A stretch of DNA of 64,000 nucleotides from Ascaphus truei. Its lineage: Eukaryota; Chordata; Amphibia; Anura; Ascaphidae. Shown here piece by piece: positions 23,129-35,041 of the stretch. The translations under genes were made by a program, and so were the position numbers. Below the pieces are notes generated by a model. That model was not told the origin of the DNA. It was given only the letters and a program-made list of their open reading frames with translations, and did not search any database. Each line of letters begins with the position of its first letter. Position 1 is the stretch's first letter. The stretch lies in NCBI GenBank assembly GCA_036426205.1, contig WSYH01002488.1, positions 21,862 to 85,861 on the forward strand, given 5' to 3'.

Positions 23129-24568
23129 ATATTTAAGTAATAATACCAGAAGAACAGGGCATTACTGGCCAGTAATGCCATGTTCTGAGGGGATTATTAC
23201 TATTATAGGCTAAATGTAGGCTTATATATATTTTTTTTTAAATGTTCATAAAAAAGATACATTTTTGTAGTCATATTGATTTTTATCAGCATGATTGTCT
23301 ACATTCTTATGCTTTTACTGCAAGTTTATTAAAAGGAAATTGAACATACACAGAGCCCCCTCTATACACATACACACTCTGCAACCCCCCTCTATATACA
23401 CAAACACATTCTGCAGTCCCCCCTACACACTCTGCAGCCGCCCTCCTCTACACCCACAAAACACACACACAGCAGCCCCCCTCTACAACCACAAACACAC
23501 AAAACACAGAAACATACTGCAGACACACACACACACCATAACACACTCTGCAGCAGCCATCCTCCACCATCTACACACACTGACTGCAGCCCCCCTCTAC
23601 ACCCACAAAACACACTGCAGACACACACACCAACAAAACAGACTGATGCCCCCTCTACATCCATAAAACACACACCAGCAGACCCCCTCTACACCCAGTG
23701 CAGCCCCCATGTAAACCCACATACACACAACACTCTGCACCCCTCCTCCACCCACAAAACACACACTGAAAACACACACACTGCAGCACCCCTTCTACAC
23801 CCACAAAACACACACTGCAGACACACACAAACCAACACTCTGCCAGCTCTACATCCACAAAACACACACAGCACACACACTATGCACCCCTCCGCCACCC
23901 ACAAAACACACACTGCAGCCCACCCTCTGCACCTACAAAACACACACTGCAGAGATACACACAAATCAACAAAACAGACTGCCACCTCTACAGCCACAAA
24001 ACACACCAGCAGCCCCCTCCCTACACCCACTGCAGCCCCCTGTAAACCCGCACACTGCAGACACACATACACCAAAAAAACACACTCTGCACCCCAACTC
24101 CACCCACAAAACATACACTGAAGACACACACACTGCAGCTCCCCTTCTACACCAACAAAACACACACAGCAGAAACACACCAACAAGGCTCTGCTGCCCC
24201 TTCTACAGTCACAAAACACACACCAACAAAAGACACACATCCTAATAAAACACTCTGCTGGCCCCTTTACACCCACAAAACACAAACGCACAAACCTTTC
24301 CCCTCCCTTTTCTGTACTGAGCTCTCTGCAGGAAGGGTGAGGGAAGAATGAGTGCCTTGCTGGTGCCTTCTGTCCAATCACCTCCCCTGTCTAACAGCAA
24401 ATTTTGTTCTTTGTGAATGAAAACTGAAAGCTGATTGGCTGAAAAACTTGGCAGGGTGCCAAAAATTCCGGGCCATTACTGATTGGATAATGCCCGGCAT
24501 TTTAACCAATCAGAGAGCAGGTATTTCAATAATACCCATATTTTACCATCTTTAGCCTATAATGTATC
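23129..24568. repeat. Insertion in array unit 1: CA-rich minisatellite
   Basis: About 1.44 kb absent from other units. The core (23350-24300) is a tandem of ccctctacacccacaaaacacacactgcag-like units of about 60-90 bp. The edges carry inverted ttataggctaaa / tttagcctataa words, so it may be a non-autonomous DNA element with an expanded satellite. Confidence 0.7.
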
Positions 24569-24688
24569 TTAATCTTCCAATGTTAATTGTCTTCTGTATT
24601 TTCCCCTGTGTAGTTCTCATCATGGGTTAGAGGGTTGTCCCTTTGTTCTCTCCAGTGTATAAATCATGAAGTATGGACTACAACCGAC

Positions 24689-25083
24689 CTTTTTCCCCTG
24701 TTTGTCCTGCCTCTCCGGGGTCCCCTTTAGATCCTGTTTGTTCTAAAAAATAATATAAATTGTCAGATTGTACATTATGTATGTAAGTATCCATCACTTT
24801 CTTTATACAGCTTCTGTTACATCAGAAGGTCTGTGTATGATGTAGCTAATTCCTGAGCAGACACATTGCTAACAGGACAGTAGTAATTAAAATATTTTTT
24901 AGTATCTTGCTTAAATAAGTTTCAAAATGGTTTCAAACGTTATTCAACTATTATGTGTTTTCTTTTTCCAAGGGCATATCTAGGCATTCTAATATAGAAG
25001 TCACTGCCTGTAACTTCCCTGAGGACGTGCTTTTCTGGAGCCCTCACCTTTTTGTCCTTTTATTCCTGCATCGCCGGCTTCTC
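24689..25083 (-). CDS. Ficolin-like collagen exons, unit 2
   Basis: 36-bp exon 25083-25048: GEAGDAGIKGQK (acceptor tatag). 54-bp exon 24742-24689: EQTGSKGDPGEAGQTGEK. A G-to-A change at the exon start turns the first Gly into Glu, one break in the triplet pattern. Confidence 0.72.
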
Positions 25084-25676
25084 CTATACCAAAAAAAACT
25101 AAATATAATACAAAAAAAATGACTCTATAGGTTTTTGGGCCATTCATTTATCAGCAGAGGGTCTATCCAGTGTTTTAATGGCTAATAAGCATCAGTAAGG
25201 AAGATTGACTATTACTTTTAGGAGGGTTACCATATGACTCCTAGGAAGCTATGGGCCAGCTCTCCAAATACGCTCCTTGTGATTTCTCTTTGTTCCTTAA
25301 TTTATTTATATGATGTGTTATTTAATGTTGCCTATAGCTTTACATACTGTAACTACTCCCCACAGAACAGACGCAAGATGGGCCATATAGAGGGATACAT
25401 TTTTGTTAAAAGTTTTATATTCAAAATTCCTTATGTTGGAAGCAGACTATCAAAGTCTGACTGACTAAGAAAGTGATGGAAGTATTGGGCTGGTTAGTAT
25501 AAAGGGGTGGTCTGGTAGGACTACCGTTTTCTACAAGAATGAATGTATACTATATCTTAATCTTCCCATGTTAACCTTCTCCTGTATTTTCCCCTGTGCA
25601 GTTCTCATCATGGGTTAGAGGGCTGTCCCTTTGTTCTCTCCAGTGTATAAATCATGTAGTATGGGCTACAACCGAC

Positions 25677-26070
25677 CTTTTTCCCCTGTTTGTCCTGCCT
25701 CTCCGGGGGCCCCTTTAGATCCCGTTTGCCCTGAAAAATAATATAAATTATCAGATTGTACATTTTGTATGTAAGTATCCCTCACTTTCTTTATACAGCC
25801 TCTGTTACATCAGAAGGTCTGTGTATGACGTAGCTAATTCCTGTGCAGACACATTGCTAACAGGACAGTAGTAATTAAAATATTTTTAGTATCTTGCTTA
25901 AACAAGTTTAAAAATGTTTTCAAACGTTATTCCACTATTATGTGTTTTCTTTTTCCAAGGGCATATCTAGCCATTCTAATACAGAGGTCACTGTCTATAA
26001 CTTCCCTAAGGACATGCTTCTCTGGAGCCCTCACCTTTTTCTCCTTGTATTCCTGCATCGCCGGCTTCTC
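25677..26070 (-). CDS. Ficolin-like collagen exons, unit 3
   Basis: 36-bp exon 26070-26035: GEAGDAGIQGEK. 54-bp exon 25730-25677: GQTGSKGAPGEAGQTGEK. With unit 1, one of the two units whose exons and splice sites are fully intact. Confidence 0.78.
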
Positions 26071-26663
26071 CTGAACAAAAAAAACAAAATATAATACAAA
26101 AATTAATGAGTCTATAGGTTTGTGGGCAATTAATTTATCAGCAGAGGGTCTATCCAGTGTTGCAAAGGCTAATAAGGATCTGTAAGGAGGATTGACTTTT
26201 ACTAGAAGGAGGGTTACAATTTGACTCCTAGGAAGCTATGCGCCAGCTCTCCAAATGTGCTCCTTGTGATTTCTCTTTGTTCCTTTATTTATTTATATAA
26301 TGTGTTATTTAATGTTGCCTATAGCCTTACGTACTGTAACTACACCCCACAGAACAGACGCCAGATGGGCCATATAGATGGATACATTTTTGTTAAAAGT
26401 TCTATATTCAAAATTCCTTATGTTGGAAGCAGACTATCAAAGTCTGACTGACTAAGAAAGTGATGGAAGTACTGGGCTGGTTAGTATAGAGGTGTGGTCT
26501 GGTAGGACTACCGTTTTCTACAAGAATGAATGTGTACTATATCTTAATCTTCCCATGTTAACCTTCTCCTGTATTTTCCCCGGTGTAGTTCTCATCATGG
26601 GTTAGAGGGCCGTCCCTTTGTTCTCTCCAGTGTATAAATCATGAAGTATGGACTACAACCGAC

Positions 26664-27061
26664 CTTTTTCCCCTGTTTGTCCTGCCTCTCCGGGGGCCCC
26701 TTTAGATTCTGTTTGTTCTAAAAAATAATATAAATTGTCAGATTGTACATTTTGTATGTAAGTATCCATCACTTTCTTTATACAGCCTCTGTTACATCAG
26801 AAGGTCTGTGTATGACGTAGCTAATTCCTGAGCAGACACATTGCTAACAGGACAGTAGTAATTAAAATATTTTTAGTATCTTGCTTAAACAAGTTTAAAA
26901 ATGTTTTCAAACGTTATTCCACTATTATGTGTTTTCTTTTTCCAAGGGCATATCTAGCCATTCTAATACAGAGGTCACTGTCTGTATTGTAACTTCCCTG
27001 ACACATGCTTCTCTGGAGCCCTCACCTTTTTGTCCTTGTATTCCTGCATCGCCGGCTTCTC
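26664..27061 (-). CDS. Ficolin-like collagen exons, unit 4
   Basis: 36-bp exon 27061-27026: GEAGDAGIQGQK. 54-bp exon 26717-26664: EQTESKGAPGEAGQTGEK, with two Gly replaced by Glu. Confidence 0.7.
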
Positions 27062-27634
27062 CTGAACCAAAAAAACAAAATATAATACAAAATAATGAGT
27101 CTATAGTTTGTGGGCAATTAATTTTATAGCAGAGGGTTTATCCAGTCTGTGCAAAGGCTAATAAGGATCTGTAAGGAGGATTGACTTTTACTAGTAGGAG
27201 GTTACCATTTGACTCCTAGGAAGCATGGGCCAGCTCTCCAAATGGCTCCTTGTGATTTCTCTTTGTTCCTTATTTATTTAATAATGTGTTTATTTAATGT
27301 TGCCTATAGCCTTACTACGTAACTACACCCCACAGAAACGACCAGATGGGCCATATAGAGGATACATTTTTGTTAAAAGTTCTATATTCAAAATTCCTTA
27401 TGTTGGAAGCAGACTATCAAAGTCTGACTGACTAAGAAAGTGATGGAAGTACTGGGCTGGTAGTATAGTGTGTGGTCGGGTAGGACTACAGTTTCTACAG
27501 AATGAATGTGTACTATATCTACTCTTCCCATGTTAACCTTCTCTCCTGTATTTTCCCAGTTGAGTTCCATCATGGTTAGGGGCGTTCCTTTGTTCTCTCC
27601 AATGTATAAATCATGTAGTATGGGTACAACGCAC

Positions 27635-28009
27635 CTTTTTCCCGTTTGTCCTGCCCTCTCCTGGTCCTTTTTAGATCCCGTTGTTCTGAAAATAATATAC
27701 ATTGTCAGATTGTACATTTGTATGTAAGTATCCACACTTTTTATACAGCCTCTGTTCATCAGAAGGTTGTGTATAGACGTAGCTAATTCCTGAGCAGACA
27801 CATTGCTACAGGACCGTAGTAGAATTAAAATATTTTAGTCTTGCTTAAAAAAGTTAAAAGTTTCAAACGTATTCCACTATTATGGTTTCTTTTCCAAGGG
27901 CATATCTAGCCATTCTAATACAGAGGTCACTGTCTGTAACTTCCCTAAGGACATGCTTCTCTGGAGCCCTCACCTTTTTCTCCTTGTATTCCTGCATCGC
28001 CGGCTTCTC
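27635..28009 (-). CDS. Ficolin-like collagen exons, unit 5 (54-bp exon damaged)
   Basis: 36-bp exon 28009-27974 is intact (GEAGDAGIQGEK). The second exon (27686-27635) is 52 bp with several indels and an altered donor side. The surrounding 700 bp is equally noisy, so this may be consensus error. Confidence 0.6.
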
Positions 28010-28603
28010 CTGAACAAAAAAAAACAAAATATAATACAAAAGTTAATGAGTCTATAAGTTTGTGGGCAATTAATTTATCAGCAGAGGGTCTATCCAGTGT
28101 TGCAAAGGCTAATAAGTATCTGTAAGGAGGATTGACTTTTACTAGAAGGAGGGTTACCATTTGACTCCTAGGAAGCTATGGGCCAGCTCTCCAAATGTGC
28201 TCCTTGTGATTTCTCTTTGTTCCTTTATTTATTTATATAATGTGTTATTTACTGTTGCCTATAGCCTTACATACTGTAACTACTTCCCACAGAATAGACA
28301 CCAGATGGGCCATATAGATGGATACATTTTTGTTAAAAGTTCTATATTCAAAATTCCTTATGTTGGAAGCAGACTATCAAAGTCTGACTGACTAAGAAAG
28401 TGATGGAAGTACTGGGCTGGTTAGTATAGAGGTGTGGTCTGGTAGGACTACCGTTTTCTACAAGAATGAATGTGTACTATATCTTAATCTTCCCATGTTA
28501 ACCTTCTCCTGTATTTTCCCCTGTGTAGTTCTCATCATGGGTTAGAGGGCCGTCCCTTTGTTCTCTCCAATGTATAAATCATGTAGTATGGGCTACAACC
28601 GAC

Positions 28604-28995
28604 CTTTTTCCCCTGTTTGTCCTGCCTCTCCGTGGTCCTTTTTAGATCCCGTTTGTTCTGAAAAATAATATACATTGTCAGATTGTACATTTTGTATGTA
28701 AGTATCCATCACTTTCTTTATACAGCCTCTGTTACATCAGAAGGTCTGTGTATGACGTAGCTAATTCCTGAGCAGACACATTGCTAACAGGACAGTAGTA
28801 ATTAAAAATATTTTAGTATATCTTTGCTTAAACAAGTTTAAAAAGTTTCAACGTTATTCCACTATTATGTGTTTTCTTTTTCCAAGGGCATATCTAGCCA
28901 TTCTAATACAGAGGTCACTGTCTGTAACTTCCCTAAGGACATGCTTCTCTGGAGCCCTCACCTTTTCTCCTTGTATTCCTGCATCCCGGCTTCTC
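28604..28995 (-). CDS. Ficolin-like collagen exons, unit 6 (36-bp exon short by 2)
   Basis: The first exon (28995-28962) is 34 bp (homopolymer and CG deletions). 54-bp exon 28657-28604: EQTGSKKDHGEAGQTGEK, losing a further Gly. Confidence 0.6.
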
Positions 28996-29574
28996 CTGAA
29001 CAAAAAAAAACAAAATATACAAAAGTTAATGAGTCTATAGTTTGTGGGCAATTAATTTATCAGCAGAGGGTCTATCCAGTGTTGCAAAGGCTAATAAGTA
29101 TCTGTAGGGAGGATTGACTTTTACTAGAAGGAGGGTTACCATTTGACTCCTAGGAAGCTATGGGCCAGCTCTCCAATGTGCTCCTTGTGATTTCTCTTGT
29201 TCCTTTATTTATTTATATATGTGTTATTTACTGTTGCCTATAGCCTTACATACTGTAACTACTTCCCACAGAATAGACCCAGATGGGCCATATAGATGAT
29301 ACATTTTTTGTTTAAAAGTTCTATATTCAAAATTCCTTATTTGGAAGCAGACTATCAAGTCTACTGACTAAAGAAGTGATGGAAGTACTGGTGCTGGTTA
29401 GTATAGAGGTGTGGTCTGGTAGGACTACCGTTTTTCTACAGAATGAATGTGTACTATATCTAATCTTCCATTGAACCTTCTCCTGTATTTTCCCCTGTGT
29501 AGTTCTCATCATGGTTAGAGGGCCGTCCCTTGTTCTCTCCATGTATAAATCATGTAGTATGGGCTACAACCGAC

Positions 29575-29965
29575 CTTTTTCCCCTGTTTGTCCTGCCTCT
29601 CCGTGGTCCTTTTTAGATCCCGTTTGTTAAAAATAATATACATTTCAGATTGTACATTTTGTATGTAAGTACCATCACTTCTTTATACAGCCTCTGTTAC
29701 ATCAGAAGGTCTGTGTATGACGTAGCTAATTCCTGAGCAGATCACAATTGCTAACAGGACAGTAGTAATTAAAATATTTTTTAGTATCTTGCTTAAATAA
29801 GTTTCAAAATGGTTTCAAACATTATTCCACTATTATGTGTTTTCTTTTTCCAAGAGCATATCTAGCCATTCTAATACAGAGGTCACTGTCTGTAACTTCC
29901 CTGAGGACGCGCTTTTCTGGAGCCCTCACCTTTTTGTCCTTGTTTTCCTGCATCGCCGGCTTCTC
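29575..29965 (-). CDS. Ficolin-like collagen exons, unit 7 (first in gene order)
   Basis: 36-bp exon 29965-29930: GEAGDAGKQGQK, splice sites present. The 54-bp exon 29628-29575 has lost its acceptor AG (tttttaacaaac on the minus strand), so it may be skipped. This unit directly follows exon 2 in the gene. Confidence 0.65.
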
Positions 29966-30397
29966 CTGTTCCAAAAAAACAAATTATAATACAGACATTA
30001 ACAACTCTATAGGTTTGTAGGAAATTAATTTGTCAGTAGAGGGTCTATCCAGTGTTGCAAAGGCTAATAAGGATCTGTAAGGACAATTCACCAACCGGAC
30101 AGTAGTAATTAAAATATGTTTTAGTATTTTGTTTAAACAAGTTTAAACCTTTTATTTAACATTTTTTTTTTTGCTTTATATTATTAATTAAATGTTTTTT
30201 TCTTACATATGGAAAATCCACAGTTATTTATTACCTATATAAGTCTGTTACAGAAGTAACCCACGGGTGCTAGCAGTATCAAACAGGATAGTCAATGAAA
30301 AATAGTGAGATCTGCTGCACTCCATAAAAATAAAAAAATAAATATAGTTACCGGTGCTCCTGCAATCAGGGATAGCCTGTATGTGATCCAAGATACA

Positions 30398-30820
30398 GTA
30401 CATGAAAGTAGAAAAGCATCACAGGGCACTGCGGATTTTTAAACTATTTGGTGCAATGTTTCGTATACTGTAATATATCATGTGAAAAATGAATTTCTCC
30501 TCAAAATCAGACATAAAAAGGTTACCATACGAAGGGGCCACGTTGCTCCCCATGACTGTTCCTGTCTTTTGTAACTAAAATGGTGTTTTCAAATGTAAAG
30601 AAATTTTTATACAGAATAGTAACTGCAGGGATGAAGCTGATTAATGGATAATTAACAGAGGGTGTTATGGGGATTATGTGGACTACTTACGAGACACTAT
30701 ATGATGTTTATCTTATGCCACTTTCTCACATGATTAAGACCTATGTAGGTAGAAACGCCACACCACCAATTGGCAATAAATAGAATAAAAATCTGCAGTG
30801 CCCTGTGATGCTTTTCTAGT
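30398..30820 (-). mobile_element. Truncated Penelope-like element with inverted ends
   Basis: The ends are inverted: AAAGCATCACAGGGCACTGC near 30406 and its complement near 30795. The minus strand at about 30595-30520 encodes LQKTGTVMGSNVAPSYGNLF, the Penelope RT motif. A hammerhead-like word set (TGATTAAGACC...GGTAGAAACG) lies at 30730-30757. Confidence 0.65.
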
Positions 30821-31209
30821 TCAAATCCACAATTATGACATACAGTATATACATTTATGTAACAGCAATTCATTTTTCTTTACTACATAATTATAATATT
30901 ATTTGTATATACAATATTATTTTAACATTCATAATAGCAATGATGGGGCTGTGGTACTACATGGAGATGGTTTATCATATAAGTAAATAATTTAGGGTAA
31001 TTGTTTAAAGTGTTAAACATTTTGTCTAAGTTTTTTCCCACTAGTATTGGCATTGATTCTGAAGATATATAGACTTGTTGTAGGTTGTAATATCCTTTAA
31101 TATAATAGTGGGTACAGAACTTTCAAAACTAGAAGTCTATTCACACACTATTGCTGGTCCATCGAAATCTATGGTGGTTCCTAATGTGTTTTGTGGGAGC
31201 CTTACTCAC

Positions 31210-31323
31210 CGTTCATTCCTGATGATCCAGGTACCCATTTTTGTCCAGAACACAGTGGGATTCCAAAGCACTCTCTGAGGATGGTCAACATATTTGAGTA
31301 TCCAAGCCCCACAACATTCCCAT
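31210..31323 (-). CDS. Ficolin-like exon 2 (N-terminal region and start of collagen domain)
   Basis: 114 nt between acceptor ctgcccacag and donor GTGAGTAAG. Joined to exon 1 (G+AT = Asp) it reads DGNVVGLGYSNMLTILRECF and then GIPLCSGQKWVPGSSGMNG. The VVGL....LTILR.C.G.P pattern is characteristic of ficolin N-termini, secreted lectins of the complement lectin pathway. The Gly-X-Y stretch is imperfect: Leu and Trp occupy two Gly positions (Trp TGG is one change from GGG). It ends in phase 1, matching the array exons. No orthologue number can be assigned. Confidence 0.8.
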
Positions 31324-31589
31324 CTGTGGGCAGATTCAAGCAGTGAATTAGGAACAGAGTGTTAAAATAGATCAGAAAAGAAAGGATGTGGGGAAAGAAT
31401 GAAGTTGAAAGAAATAAAAATAAGCACATTGAACATGAATAGGAAAAATAGAGGCCTGAGCCTGCAATCTCTCAGAAATGTTTAACTCTTATTTAACAAT
31501 TGCAGTCCCATTGATTATCTGAAGACATTTAGTGTGGGGGAGTTTCCAGAGAACATAATTGGATACCCTTTGTCTACAGTAACCTAAAA

Positions 31590-33720
31590 ATGTTTCCTTG
31601 CAAAACCAAGACCCACAAGCCTTTTCCAGATCATCTTTAGTTAAATGGTCACTTTATCTGTCCACAAATGCATTTGTGTTCAGAAATCTACCATTCCGCA
31701 CTGCTCACTCCACTGAAACAGCCCTCACCAAAATAATTCATGACCTCCATGCAACAAAAGACAAAGATCATTACACTTTCCTCATATTACTCGACCTCTC
31801 TGCAGCCTTTGATACTGTGGATCACCCTCTTCCACTTCACATTCACCATACTCTTGGTATCCATGGCAAAGCTCTATCCTGGATCTCCTCTTACCTCTCC
31901 CATCGTACTTTCAGTGTTTCATTTGCCAACACCACCTCCACCTTTGTCAATCTCTCTGTGGGTGTACCCAAGGGCTCTGTCCTCTGACTTCTGTTCTCTC
32001 TTTACACACTTTCTCTAGGTGAGTTTATAACATCTCTTGGGTTCAAATATCACCTCTATACTGATGACGCACAAATGTACCTTTCAACCTCTGACCTGTC
32101 ACCTGCTGTACAGACCAAAGTCTCCAAATGTCTTTCTGCTATATCAACCTGAATGGCCCTCCGCTGACTCAAACTTAACATATTCCAGACGGTGCTCCTC
32201 ATACTTCCTCCCAAGCCTGGCCATACTGCCCCCAATATTACTATTGGCAGCACTATTATACACCCAGAATCCCCACTGCTTAGGGATCACATTTGACTTC
32301 TTCGATACATTCTCCTCTCACATACACAATGTAGCTAAAACCTGTCACTTTTTCCTCTGTAAGATTGCAAAGATACACCCTTACCGCTGTCCCTCTACTG
32401 CTAAAACTCTAATGCGGGCCCTCCCTTGTCACGAATACTCAACCTTGTACTGTCCGGCCTTCCTGCCTCTCACCTGTCTCCCCTACAATTTATCCTTAAT
32501 GCTGCTGCTAGAATAACTTTACTCTTTCCTACATTTTTCTCAGTGTCTCTCCTGCTGAAATCTCTCTCCTGGCTTCCTATCAGATCCCTAATTACTTGCA
32601 AAATTATCCTGCTCACATTTAAAGCTACATACTCTTCTGCCCCTCCTTACATTTCAGCCCTAATTTAATCGCTATATACAGTACCTGCCCGACTCTTGTG
32701 TTCTGCTCAAGGATGTCTTCTGTCTACCCCTTTTGTATCTAAAGCCCTCTCCCACCTAAAACCTCTCACTCACTACCCCACACCTCTGGAATGTCCTTCC
32801 CCTATACATCCGACTGGCCCTCTCTCTCTCTCCACCTTTAAGGCCTATCTAAAAACACACTTCTTTAACAAAGCATATGGGTAGCTCTGTGGCTGATTCT
32901 ATACATCACAGATGCACGGACCTTGAACCCTTGCAGATGCACTTACCAGAACACCCTCCTTCTGTCTCTGTAAGTTCTGCCTAATTACCACTTAGACTGT
33001 AAGCTCCATGGAGCCGGGATCCCCTTTCCTATTGAAGAGCTTATTCCCATTATGTTATATTATTAGGTCGTATATTACTGCTGTGTACATAAATGGCGCT
33101 ATATAAAGATAGCAAAAAATGGAAGATTCAGGGCTCTACGGATTTAAAGAATTTATTATATCAAATACACAACGTTTCAACCATCAGAGGGACCAATCGG
33201 AGATCACGTTATTACGTGATGATGTCATCGGGAAGATTGGCGGACCTTGATGAGCGCTCGCGCATGCGCATCAGAAGGGATACCAAGATTCTCAGATGTA
33301 GAGTCTACAGGATTCACAGGGAGGCGGGACCGCCGACAGATGACGTCATTTGAAGACGACGGGGACCCGGATGTGCGCATGCAAGCGCCAGGCACCATGG
33401 ACTGAGACATTTCACTGGAGAGTTACCGTATCCTTTTAGGTATTTTCACCTGGGTTGGGGGCTATATATTGTGGACATTTTATTGTGTATGCTATCTTCA
33501 CTTGAGAAAGACCACTTTTTGATGGTTGAAACGTTGTGTATTTTATATAATACATTCTTTAAATCCGTAGAGCCCCGAACCTTCCGTTTTTTGCTGACCT
33601 TGGAGTCTTTCATTGACAGGGACTCCCCTGGATCAGGAGCACCGGTAACAGCAAGTATCCGTTCCAATTTTCAGTTTTTGGTGTGCAGCATTTATTCTGT
33701 TTTTTGCTATATAAAGATAT
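31590..33720 (+). mobile_element. L2/CR1-type LINE, 3' half (RT fragment and 3' end)
   Basis: Broken RT frames between 31598 and 32884 contain FRTAHSTETALTKIIHDLHA, LILLDLSAAFDTVDH, LSWISSYLSHRTFSVSF and GVPKGSVL (expected Q changed to K), then [14 protein letters not shown] (about 32050-32090). The end YLKTHFFNKAYG is followed by a typical L2-type 3' end (tgtaagctccatggagccgg ... ggcgctatataaag). The tail is interrupted by the foldback element at 33112-33705. Inactive. Confidence 0.82.
33112..33705. mobile_element. Foldback (PLE-related) element with 14-bp target duplication
   Basis: The flanks GCTATATAAAGATA at 33098-33111 and 33706-33719 are identical, so the insertion is exact. Inverted arms lie at 33112-33190 and 33515-33596 (AACGTTTCAACCATCA and its complement). 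Hammerhead-like words are TTGAGAAAGACC...GGTTGAAACG at 33502-33533. No coding capacity. Confidence 0.75.
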
Positions 33721-34121
33721 ACATACATAAATACATACGGCCTCTTGTAACCCTGAAAATTAATTTCGAGGATTCTGCAATGTTTACTGTGACTGACATT
33801 CTCTTAGGCCGGTGTAGAATTTAAATCTCAGTCTATCATTACCAGACCTCTCTTGTAACAATAAGTAAATTTAAATGGGGAAAATCAACCTGTTGAAGTG
33901 GGAAGACTCAACCTATTCTCAACATAAAGAAATGGATATCTTCTTAAAGAGATGGTTAGGGGGGCACATGCGTGATGGGAAGGTGAATGGAGGCTTAGTG
34001 GCAGAGCTCCGTTCCCACCGGCACCTTTAAATCAAATTGTTGCAGCAACAGCGGGTGATCGTTATCTATTCCTCCACGAAAGTGCCCCTAAACACATAGG
34101 AATGGCAACGGGCAAAGCTCT

Positions 34122-35041
34122 ATGGAAAAAAAACAGCCAGTCACCACTTATTTTAAAAGTAAGAAGCCACCAAAAACAAGTAAAGCAGGGACCCCAGCAC
34201 CACCAACCTGTTCAGACCCAGAGATGGAGATTGCGGATGATGATCCTGAACCGGAGGATCATGAAATCATGCGGCGCAAGGACATGAAAGAATTTTGTAC
34301 CCACATGAAGAAATTCTTTAAATCCGAGCTGTGGGCCCTGAGAAAGGATGTGGATGCGCTGGGAGAGAGGACTGATGCCCTGGAGTCCAAATCGGATGAG
34401 ACAGCAGGGGCCCCAGCACATACACAAACTCAAATTAATACGCTAACGGACAAGTCAGAATACTGGAGGACAAAATAGAGGACGGCAAGGACAGGGATCG
34501 GAGATGCAATATTAGGCTGCGGGGAGTACCCGAATCTATCACCGATCCTGAAGAATTCTCAACAAGCTGGCTGGAACATCTATTCCCAGACAAGGCTGGA
34601 GGGGATCTCATACTGGACAGGGATATAGTGATTCGCTTCCATCACTACCGTGTCAAGGAGGAAACCTGTAGAATCTCCAGAAAAAACAAAGTCATGGAGT
34701 TCCAGCAGATTAAATTCCAAGTTTTCCAGGACCTGTCCCCTGCTACCCTGGCTAAAAGGCGAGCTCTAGCCCACGTAACAACAACCCTAAGAGACCAAGA
34801 TGTACGTTATCGTTGGCTGTTCCCCTGTGCCCTGCTCGTGTTAAAAAATGGGGTAGGTCACACCCTCAAGAACGTGGCTGATGGCGAGGATTTCCTCAAA
34901 CGTGTGGGTGTTTTGGAGCCTTCTCTAAGCCCTCCTAGGCTGACGGCAGCCAAAGATGGCGTCCCGGCTCCCACGTGGAGCAAAGTAGGTACCGTCCATG
35001 CGGAGGTCCGTGCTACAGAGATAGCTGCCAGCTCCCCTTGA
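34122..35041 (+). pseudogene. L1 ORF1 (RNA-binding protein), frameshifted
   Basis: Start MEKKQPVTTYFKSKKPPKTS, then a heptad-rich segment (KKFFKSELWALRKDVDALGE). A frameshift near 34455-34476 moves it to the frame IEDGKDRDRRCNIRLRGVPE (the typical RRM entry of L1 ORF1) and then FQVFQDLSPATLAKRRALAH with a C-terminal domain ending at 35041. In L1 this protein coats element RNA. The trimer coiled coil, RRM and CTD order is as expected. Confidence 0.8.

Larger units (their letters stand above)
22165..30090. repeat. Seven-unit tandem array, about 970-990 bp per unit
   Basis: Starts of the 54-bp exon lie at 22291, 24689, 25677, 26664, 27635, 28604 and 29575, so spacing is 987, 971 and so on. The first interval is enlarged by an insertion. 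Units differ by substitutions, so they are genuine separate copies. Units around 27100-27900 and 28850-29650 have many single-base deletions, typical of poor consensus. Confidence 0.92.

Noticed and set aside
23295..24381. Cys/Val-rich and His/Thr-rich open frames on both strands
   Set aside because: Low-complexity translation of the CA-rich minisatellite in the array insertion.
22817..28391. Repeated 76-codon ORFs on the plus strand (start MTPRKLW...), one per array unit at 22817, 25234, 26221 and 28161
   Set aside because: They recur only because the unit is tandemly repeated. They cover intron sequence between the minus-strand collagen exons and have no domain features.
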